A stretch of DNA of 6,068 nt from an uncultured Campylobacter sp. (GTDB lineage Bacteria; Campylobacterota; Campylobacteria; Campylobacterales; Campylobacteraceae), in contig NZ_CALIMQ010000059.1 of NCBI RefSeq assembly GCF_938045535.1, forward strand, positions 1 through 6,068, written 5' to 3'. Positions 1 through 4,386 of this stretch are shown here, in pieces. Position numbers and translations under genes: made by a program. Numbering within the stretch: position 1 is the stretch's first letter; each line of letters begins with the position of its first letter. The notes under the pieces were generated by a model. That model had not been told where the DNA came from. It was given only the letters and a program-made list of their open reading frames with translations, and did not search any database.

Positions 1-1
1 G

Positions 2-181
2 GCGTTCTTCTACAACGTCATCGGCATCCCGCTCGCGGCGGGCGTGCTCTACCCCGCATTCGGCATCAAGCTCTCGCCCATGATCGGGGCGGCGGCGATG
101 AGCCTGTCGTTAAATTTAAAGAGCAGATTGTCGTATTTGAAAACTTCGTCGCCGTTTTTGATGAGATACAGCGGCTCGTAA
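2..181 (+). CDS. copA: Copper-translocating P-type ATPase, C-terminal fragment with abnormal end
   Basis: This frame is open from the window edge and reads AFFYNVIGIPLAAGVLYP, then GIKLSPMIGAAAMSLS. That is the typical last transmembrane pair of P1B-type (CopA-like) copper-exporting ATPases: the YN of the NxxxxxYN-type helix and the MxxSS helix that helps form the membrane copper site. In the family the MSLS is followed by a second S and about a dozen hydrophobic/basic residues. Here, after codon TCG at 107-109, the frame runs into an unrelated 23-residue tail and stops at 179-181. DNA of 1-109 is about two thirds G+C by my hand count, far above the following bases. I see the motif directly; the copper assignment rests on family knowledge; the break is either a rearrangement or an assembly join. 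The catalytic domains would lie upstream, outside the window. Confidence 0.75.
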   Translation, partial: AFFYNVIGIPLAAGVLYPAFGIKLSPMIGAAAMSLSLNLKSRLSYLKTSSPFLMRYSGS

Positions 182-210
182 GGCACGAGCGCGTGGCCTA
201 GGATGATCAT
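49..210 (-). pseudogene. Fourth gene of the ribA operon, truncated by the junction with copA
   Basis: The likely start is ATG at 210-208, because it overlaps the TGA stop of the upstream zinc-ribbon gene as ATGA, the usual sign of translational coupling. The first ~35 residues begin MIILGHALVPYEPLYLI and continue through an NLLFKFNDRL segment, which resembles small uncharacterised Campylobacter proteins that I recall starting with a similar IxGHxLVPxExxY pattern. I cannot name a function. From about position 109 downward the frame is simply the antisense of the ATPase coding sequence and hits a stop at 51-49, giving 53 codons in all. The real protein is therefore cut off at roughly codon 34-38. 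An upstream in-frame ATG at 246 exists but would lie deep inside the preceding gene and is not preferred. Confidence 0.5.
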
Positions 211-413
211 TTGCCGCCCCTTAGTTTGGCTTCGCAGGATTTGCAAAGGCGCTTTTTGTCGCGCAGAGCAAGCTCGTCGTTGCTAAAGTACGTCCCGCAC
301 TCGTCGCACGCCAAAAGCTCGGTCGCATCATCCTTTTTCTTTATGCGAAATCTAGGCACTATCAAAAAATATATGAGCGCCGCGATGACGGCGACGGCTA
401 GAATTTTTCCCAT
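207..413 (-). CDS. Small PP0621-family-like membrane-anchored zinc-ribbon protein
   Basis: The 68-residue product has one N-terminal hydrophobic segment (about residues 4-20), a basic stretch RFRIKKK that would sit on the cytoplasmic side, and then two CxxC knuckles: C36/C39 (ACDECG) and C57/C60 (LCKSC). This arrangement, including the phrase ACDECGTYFSNDEL, fits the small PP0621-type proteins of proteobacteria. A metal-binding ribbon, probably zinc, is inferred from the four cysteines; the biological role is unknown. The start ATG (413-411) overlaps the TAA stop of rsmG by one base (TAATG), with AAAGGGG upstream as ribosome binding site. The stop TGA (209-207) overlaps the next gene as ATGA. 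It is therefore the third gene of the ribA-rsmG operon. Confidence 0.7.
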   Translation of the reverse strand: MGKILAVAVIAALIYFLIVPRFRIKKKDDATELLACDECGTYFSNDELALRDKKRLCKSCEAKLRGGK

Positions 414-991
414 TATTTCACCCCTTTGATCACTAAAAATTTTCTATTTTTCAAAGCGTTTTCGCCGCTAAAAATTTCGCAGCGCGCGCTTGCAAATTCC
501 TTGCAGAATTCCGCCGCTTCCGCCTCTGCGCCCGAGCCTTTGTAGAGCAAAAACATAGTGTTTTCATCATAAAAGCCGCGGCAAATTTCAATTAAGCTTC
601 GCGCGTTCATCAAAGCCCGAGAGCTTATCAGATCGGCGCGCAGCTTTGCGCCGTCTTGCACGCGTTCGGCGTGGATTTTTACGTTAGCTAGCGCAAGACT
701 AACCTTCGCGTAGGTTAGAAACGCCGCTTTTTTTTGATTTGGCTCAAACAGATGCCACTCGCACAGCGGCAGCGCGAGTGCCAAAAAGATCCCCGGAAAG
801 CCGGCTCCCGAGCCGATGTCACACGCGATGCGCGGATAGCGCGGTATGAAATTCGCTCCGCTTAGGCTGTCTCGCACCACCGCGTCCAAATCGTCGTAAT
901 TCGTGAGGCTATGGACGCGGTTAAATTTTTGCAGACAGGCTTTAAATTTAGCGATCTGCTCGTTAAAGTTCTCGCTCGGCGCAAGCTTCAC
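413..991 (-). CDS. rsmG: 16S rRNA (guanine527-N7)-methyltransferase RsmG (GidB)
   Basis: RsmG methylates N7 of G527 in the 530 loop of 16S rRNA using S-adenosylmethionine; loss in other bacteria gives low-level streptomycin resistance. The 192-residue product is slightly shorter than the E. coli enzyme (207), mainly at the N-terminus, as expected for epsilonproteobacteria. The SAM-binding motif I is clear at residues 58-67 (DIGSGAGFPG), followed by the acidic loop LFEPNQKKAAFL (81-92), SRAL (124-127, the usual SRA motif) and YKG (150-152) near the end. The start codon is GTG at 991-989, not ATG. It overlaps the ribA stop as GTGA, so translation is probably coupled to ribA. No strong Shine-Dalgarno is visible inside the ribA end. 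Nothing is missing from the fold that I can see. Confidence 0.93.
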   Translation of the reverse strand: MKLAPSENFNEQIAKFKACLQKFNRVHSLTNYDDLDAVVRDSLSGANFIPRYPRIACDIGSGAGFPGIFLALALPLCEWHLFEPNQKKAAFLTYAKVSLALANVKIHAERVQDGAKLRADLISSRALMNARSLIEICRGFYDENTMFLLYKGSGAEAEAAEFCKEFASARCEIFSGENALKNRKFLVIKGVK

Positions 992-1548
992 AGCAGATGC
1001 CCCATCTGCTCTTTTTTGACGCGCAGATAGTTTTCATTAAATTTATTCGGCGTGATGATTATTGGCACGCGCGCGACCACTTCGACTTTCAGATCGTGCA
1101 GCTTTTGCGGGTTGTTCGTAAGCAGATTTATGCGTGAAACTCCAAAATGAGCGAGTATGAAATCCACGATCTCGTAGGTTCGCTCGTCTGCTTTGAAGCC
1201 GAGCTGATGGTTTGCTTCGATCGTATCGAGCCCCTGATCTTGCAGAGCGTAGGCGTTGATTTTATTAAAAAGCCCGATATTACGCCCCTCTTGACGCAGA
1301 TAGATCACCATGCCGCCATGCTCTTCAATATATTTTAGGCTCGCTTCGAGCTGTTCGCCGCAGTCGCACTTTAGGCTGCCGATCGCATCGCCGGTAAGGC
1401 ACTCCGAGTGGATCCGCACGTTTACGACGCCATCCAAAGGTTGCTTAAATATCACTAGATGCTCTTTCTCGCCTTGCTTAAACGACTGAACGCGGAAGCT
1501 TCCGAAGCGGGAGGGGAGATTTGCGACCTCTGAAATTTTTATATCCAT
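988..1548 (-). CDS. ribA: GTP cyclohydrolase II
   Basis: RibA opens the imidazole ring of GTP, releasing formate and pyrophosphate, to give 2,5-diamino-6-ribosylamino-pyrimidinone 5'-phosphate, the first committed step of riboflavin synthesis. The product is a stand-alone 186-residue enzyme (E. coli 196) without a fused DHBP synthase domain. The zinc ligands are C50, C61 and C63 in the block HSECLTGD...KCDCG. The phosphate/GTP-binding segment is LRQEGRNIGL (84-93), and Y100 in INAYALQDQG matches the catalytic tyrosine of E. coli RibA. TNNPQK (144-149) is the usual C-terminal signature. The start ATG (1548-1546) has GGAGT about 10 bases upstream (1563-1559). It is the first gene of a leftward operon with rsmG and diverges from hemB. 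Confidence 0.95.
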   Translation of the reverse strand: MDIKISEVANLPSRFGSFRVQSFKQGEKEHLVIFKQPLDGVVNVRIHSECLTGDAIGSLKCDCGEQLEASLKYIEEHGGMVIYLRQEGRNIGLFNKINAYALQDQGLDTIEANHQLGFKADERTYEIVDFILAHFGVSRINLLTNNPQKLHDLKVEVVARVPIIITPNKFNENYLRVKKEQMGHLL

Positions 1549-1571
1549 GCTTAAATTTACTCCGATTGTGA

Positions 1572-1577
1572 TATTAT
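1572..1577 (+). promoter_or_regulatory. Putative -10 box of the hemB operon
   Basis: TATTAT at 1572-1577 (or the overlapping TATAAA at 1575-1580) lies about 35 bases before the hemB ATG. A TGTGA sits immediately upstream and A/T-rich tracts lie near 1530-1558. It shares its bases with the ribA -10 on the other strand, so the two polymerases would compete for the same DNA. AAGGA at 1601-1605 is the hemB ribosome site, six bases before the ATG. Confidence 0.4.
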
Positions 1578-1578
1578 A
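1573..1578 (-). promoter_or_regulatory. Putative -10 box of the ribA-rsmG operon
   Basis: On the minus strand these bases read exactly TATAAT. Transcription would start near 1566, leaving a leader of about 17 bases with the GGAGT ribosome site (1563-1559) before the ribA ATG. Upstream (toward 1600) lies a T-rich run, which fits Campylobacter sigma70 promoters that lack a conserved -35 and instead show T-rich stretches. Position and match are seen; activity is inferred. Confidence 0.5.
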
Positions 1579-1611
1579 AATCTCACAATTCTAGCTAAAA
1601 AAGGAAAAATA

Positions 1612-2586
1612 ATGTTTAAACGATTTAGACGCCTACGAATAAACCCCGCGCTTAGGGATCTGGTGCGACAAACCGATCTGCAAACCCGCTTTCTAATCTA
1701 TCCGCTTTTCGTGGTGGAAGGAAGCGGCATCAAAAAGGAGATCGCCTCGATGCCCGGCGTATTTCAGATGAGCTTGGATGAAATTTTAAAAGAGTGCGAG
1801 ACCCTTTTGACGCTAGGACTAGATAAAATTTTACTTTTTGGAATTCCTTCGCTAAAGGACAGCATCGGCTCGGATGCGCTAAGCGAGGACGGCATCATCG
1901 CTACTTCGCTGCGCGCTATAAAGGCTAAATTTCCAAATTTGCTCGTCATCACCGATCTGTGCTTTTGCGAATATACTGACCACGGGCACTGCGGCATCAT
2001 CGATCATGTGCATCAGACGGTGGATAACGACGCGACGCTTGAAATTTCGGCGCAGCAAGCGCTCATCCATGCCAAAGCGGGCGCAGACATGATCGCTCCA
2101 AGCGGCATGATGGACGGTATTATCGCAACTCTGCGAGAGACGCTCGATCGCGGCGGATTTGAAAATTTACCGATTATGGCGTATTCGACGAAGTTCGCCA
2201 GCGGCTACTACGGGCCGTTTCGCGACGTGGCGGAGAGCGCGCCAAGTTTTGGCGACCGCAGCAGCTACCAGATGGATCCCGCAAATAGATTTGAGGCGAT
2301 CAACGAAAGTCTGCAGGACGAGGCGCAGGGAGCGGATATTTTGATGATAAAGCCCGCGCTTGCGTATCTGGATCTAATCAGAGACCTTAGAGAGCGTACG
2401 CTGCTGCCGATCTGCGCATATAACGTAAGCGGCGAATACTCGCTACTGCAGGCGGGTAAAAAAGCGGGCGTGATCGATTATGAGCGCGTGATGATGGAGA
2501 CGATGATAGGCATAAGGCGCGCCGGCGCGGATATGATCATCACCTATCACGCCAAGGAGATCGCGGAAATTTTAAACAGGAGCTAG
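1612..2586 (+). CDS. hemB: Porphobilinogen synthase (delta-aminolevulinic acid dehydratase)
   Basis: HemB condenses two 5-aminolevulinate molecules to porphobilinogen in the cytoplasm, the first common step of tetrapyrrole synthesis. The 324-residue length is exactly typical. The cysteine-rich active-site zinc cluster is present as C117, C119 and C127 in DLCFCEYTDHGHCG, so this is a zinc-type enzyme rather than the aspartate-rich magnesium type. The two Schiff-base/active-site lysines are K194 (AYSTKFAS) and K247 (LMIKPA). The segment YYGPFRDVAESAP (199-211) is a family signature. The start ATG has AAGGA at a six-base spacing. It is the first gene of the rightward operon, and its 3' end carries the ribosome site of the next small gene. 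No defects seen. Confidence 0.96.
   Translation: MFKRFRRLRINPALRDLVRQTDLQTRFLIYPLFVVEGSGIKKEIASMPGVFQMSLDEILKECETLLTLGLDKILLFGIPSLKDSIGSDALSEDGIIATSLRAIKAKFPNLLVITDLCFCEYTDHGHCGIIDHVHQTVDNDATLEISAQQALIHAKAGADMIAPSGMMDGIIATLRETLDRGGFENLPIMAYSTKFASGYYGPFRDVAESAPSFGDRSSYQMDPANRFEAINESLQDEAQGADILMIKPALAYLDLIRDLRERTLLPICAYNVSGEYSLLQAGKKAGVIDYERVMMETMIGIRRAGADMIITYHAKEIAEILNRS
2578..2582 (+). promoter_or_regulatory. Ribosome binding site of the 67-residue gene, inside the hemB end
   Basis: AGGAG lies across the last codons of hemB and stands six bases before ATG 2589. The site supports translation of the small downstream gene even though its product is unrecognised. Confidence 0.65.
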
Positions 2587-2588
2587 CG

Positions 2589-2792
2589 ATGAATAAGATA
2601 GCACTCGAAATTAAAAGTAATGAAATGCAAGCCGTCTTGGATGCGGTGATGAAGCTAGCAAAAAAGATGAAATTTGAAGCTAAAATTTTACCCGAAAATA
2701 GGGATGAGTATATAGAAAATTTTGGCGAGCTTTCTAGCGCCGTTATTGCGAAATTAGATAAGCCGAGCAATAGGGCGTTTTTGAGCGCCTAA
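2589..2792 (+). CDS. Hypothetical 67-residue protein between hemB and argF
   Basis: I do not recognise this protein. It begins two bases after the hemB stop and has an AGGAG at a good distance, so it is very probably translated as part of the hemB operon. The sequence is charged and mostly helical in appearance: a short N-terminal strand-like stretch (IALEIK), a Lys/Met-rich amphipathic helix (about 11-30), then an acidic middle (ENRDEYIENFGE) and a short tail ending RAFLSA. The strand-plus-helix start recalls small antitoxins of Campylobacter toxin-antitoxin pairs, but no intact toxin gene follows, so this is only a thought. It may instead be the 5' part of a longer gene whose 3' part is the remnant at 2819-2968. 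No signal peptide or membrane segment is evident. Confidence 0.6.
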   Translation: MNKIALEIKSNEMQAVLDAVMKLAKKMKFEAKILPENRDEYIENFGELSSAVIAKLDKPSNRAFLSA

Positions 2793-2818
2793 AGGATAAA
2801 TGAAATATTTGACGCTAG

Positions 2819-2968
2819 TTTTTATCGGCGAATTCTATAGTTTTGGACGACGAGGAATTTTATGCGGCGATGGAAGACGTAGTCGTAAAGGTGGCTACGA
2901 ACGATATGACGAAAGGTGATTTAAAAGAATTTTTTAGTAAATTTATAAAAGATAAAGGAGCGATATGA
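2819..2968 (+). pseudogene. Coding remnant upstream of argF, without a proper start
   Basis: This frame opens directly after a TAG (2816-2818) and runs to a TGA at 2966-2968. Its residues (SIVLDDEEFYAAMEDVVV, later TKGDLKEFFSKFIKD) look like genuine protein: acidic, amphipathic and with no low-complexity bias. The first ATG in frame is at 2870, leaving only 32 codons, and a TTG at 2843 would give 41; neither has a clear ribosome site. The stop overlaps the argF ATG as ATGA, the arrangement expected of a real upstream gene. I therefore read it as the 3' end of a gene whose start has been lost or frame-shifted, possibly the missing C-terminal half of the 67-residue gene at 2589-2792. Its function is unknown. 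Confidence 0.4.
2955..2960 (+). promoter_or_regulatory. argF ribosome binding site
   Basis: AAGGAG stands four bases before ATG 2965 and fixes the argF start. The start also overlaps the stop of the upstream remnant frame. Confidence 0.7.
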
Positions 2969-3888
2969 GGCACTTTCTTACGTTAAACGATTTTAGCAAA
3001 GACGAGATAATCGAAATTTTAAATTTAGCCTTTGAGATTAAAAAAGAGGCCAAGGCGCGAAATTTCAAGCCATATTTGAAAGATCAAAAATTAGCGATGA
3101 TATTTGAAAAAAGCTCGACCAGGACGCGCGTTAGCTTTGACGTGGGGATGAATGAGCTCGGCGGACACGCGCTGTTTTTGAGCAGTCGCGACATACAGCT
3201 CGGGCGAGGCGAGCCGATCAAAGACACTGCGCGCGTGATTTCGCGAATGTGCGATCTAATCATGGCGCGCGTAAATCGCCACGAGACGCTCATAGAGCTC
3301 GCGGAATTTAGCCGCGTGCCGGTGATAAACGGGCTAAGCGATAAATTTCATCCCGTGCAGCTGATGGCGGATCTTATGACGATCGCGGAGTGCGGTATTG
3401 AAACTCCAAAGATAAAAGCCGCGTACGTGGGCGACGGCAACAATATGACGCACTCGTGGCTGATGCTTGCCAGCAAGCTTGGATTTGAGCTGCGAATAGC
3501 GACGCCCGTGGGCTATGAGGCCGATCCTCAGATACTGGCGCAGGCGCAAGAAAATGCTAAAATTTCAGGCGCTAAAATTTTAATAACGAACGATATAAAA
3601 GAGGCGGTAGCGGGCGCAAACGTCGTGACGACCGATACCTGGGTCTCGATGGGGCAAGAAGCCGAAAAGGAGCAAAGGATTCGCGATTTCGCGGGCTTTT
3701 GCGTGGATGAAAGCTTAATGGCTCTGGCTGAAAAAAACGCGATCTTTTTGCACTGCCTGCCGGCGTACCGCGGATACGAGGTGAGCGAGGCTGTGTTTGA
3801 AGCGCACGCGGATGAAATTTTTGCAGAGGCGGAAAATCGCCTGCACGCGCAAAAGGGCGTTATGGTCTGGCTGGATCAAAAAAGATAA
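2965..3888 (+). CDS. argF: Ornithine carbamoyltransferase, anabolic
   Basis: ArgF transfers the carbamoyl group of carbamoyl phosphate to ornithine, giving citrulline, the sixth step of arginine synthesis in the cytoplasm. The product has 307 residues, normal for the family. The carbamoyl-phosphate loop STRTR is at 51-55, with HPVQ at 129-132. The ornithine-binding DTWVSMG is at 224-230 (DxxxSMG distinguishes ornithine from aspartate transcarbamylases), and the catalytic HCLPAYRG at 263-270 holds the active cysteine C264. Tyrosine replaces the more common histidine in HCLPAHRG, which I believe is normal in this phylum. The anabolic reading is inferred from the context: no arcA or arcC gene lies in the window. 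It is followed after 15 bases by the UPF0763 gene. Confidence 0.95.
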   Translation: MRHFLTLNDFSKDEIIEILNLAFEIKKEAKARNFKPYLKDQKLAMIFEKSSTRTRVSFDVGMNELGGHALFLSSRDIQLGRGEPIKDTARVISRMCDLIMARVNRHETLIELAEFSRVPVINGLSDKFHPVQLMADLMTIAECGIETPKIKAAYVGDGNNMTHSWLMLASKLGFELRIATPVGYEADPQILAQAQENAKISGAKILITNDIKEAVAGANVVTTDTWVSMGQEAEKEQRIRDFAGFCVDESLMALAEKNAIFLHCLPAYRGYEVSEAVFEAHADEIFAEAENRLHAQKGVMVWLDQKR

Positions 3889-3903
3889 ATTTTAGGAGAA
3901 CGC

Positions 3904-4386
3904 ATGGAAGAAAAAGATAAAGCGTTAAAAAAGATCGACAAAGCGAGCGAATTTTTCGGGCTGGATAGCTCGAAAAGGACGGTTTTTGAAATTTCGCAGG
4001 GCGAAGACAACGAGAAAAAACTCACTCTAAAAAGCGGCTCGTGGAGCGACGAGGAGCCGTGGTTCGGCATAGACGAAAATAACGAAGTGCACACGATGAT
4101 CTCGATAAAATCGCTTGCAAATCTCATCGCCGCGACCAAAAACGCGATGCAGGAAAATTTTAACCTCAAGCTTGAGCGCTCGATTTTGCAGCATACGCCG
4201 GTGGATTTCGGCGACGCATGGATCGTGTGTATGGACGAGATCAGAAGGCTAACGGGCGCAAATCCGAGTGCGAAAAGATTAAGCTTAGACGTCGATGCCG
4301 TCGTCTCACGCGTAAAAAGTCTGCATCCAAACCTTTTTATCGACATTGAAGAGCTTATCAAAACCAAGGCGGGCGGCCGTGAATAG
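3904..4386 (+). CDS. UPF0763 / DUF2603 family protein of unknown function
   Basis: The 160-residue soluble protein has no signal peptide or membrane helix. Its length, its place between argF and hemN, and its text (EFFGLDSSKRTVFEISQG early, then EPWFGIDENNEVHTMISIKS near the middle, and DIEELIKTKA at the end) match what I recall of the UPF0763 (DUF2603) family, represented in C. jejuni by Cj0993c and to my knowledge confined to Campylobacterota. No catalytic motif is visible; the C-terminal third looks helical. AGGAG at 3894-3898 gives a good ribosome site before ATG 3904. Its last codons overlap the proposed hemN GTG start by eight bases. Conserved coupling to argF and hemN suggests shared expression, not necessarily shared function. 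Family assignment is from memory. Confidence 0.75.
   Translation: MEEKDKALKKIDKASEFFGLDSSKRTVFEISQGEDNEKKLTLKSGSWSDEEPWFGIDENNEVHTMISIKSLANLIAATKNAMQENFNLKLERSILQHTPVDFGDAWIVCMDEIRRLTGANPSAKRLSLDVDAVVSRVKSLHPNLFIDIEELIKTKAGGRE

Larger units (their letters stand above)
1565..1589. promoter_or_regulatory. Perfect 7-bp dyad between ribA and hemB, candidate operator
   Basis: ATTGTGA (1565-1571) is followed after 11 bases by its exact reverse complement TCACAAT (1583-1589). The 25-bp dyad is centred on the A/T-rich core that contains the putative -10 boxes of both divergent genes, so a protein bound here could repress both ribA and hemB. The 11-base spacer differs from the CRP/FNR arrangement (TGTGA-N6-TCACA), so I do not assign a regulator. 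By chance such a dyad in a 63-bp A/T-rich gap is uncommon but not rare. Confidence 0.4.

Noticed and set aside
211..246. Upstream ATG at 246 for the truncated leftward gene
   Set aside because: It lies deep inside the preceding gene, while ATG 210 forms a clean ATGA overlap and begins the recognisable sequence.
1147..1338. 63-codon rightward frame inside ribA
   Set aside because: It is the complement of the conserved zinc and catalytic region of ribA; no independent evidence of coding.
2940..2955. Internal promoter just before argF (TATAAA near 2944-2949)
   Set aside because: A transcript from it would start inside or next to the ribosome site; the string is more simply A/T-rich coding sequence.
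2589..2968. Toxin-antitoxin pair
   Set aside because: The first product has an antitoxin-like start, but no frame downstream encodes an intact RelE/ParE/HicA-like toxin and no catalytic motif is visible.
3886..3904. Terminator between argF and the UPF0763 gene
   Set aside because: The gap is 15 bases, contains a ribosome site and no stem-loop.
4346..4378. Upstream TTG start for hemN (eleven extra residues)
   Set aside because: The extra residues lie wholly within the UPF0763 gene and add an N-terminus not expected in the family; GTG 4379 fits the usual start before the KFSRPGPRYTSYP block.
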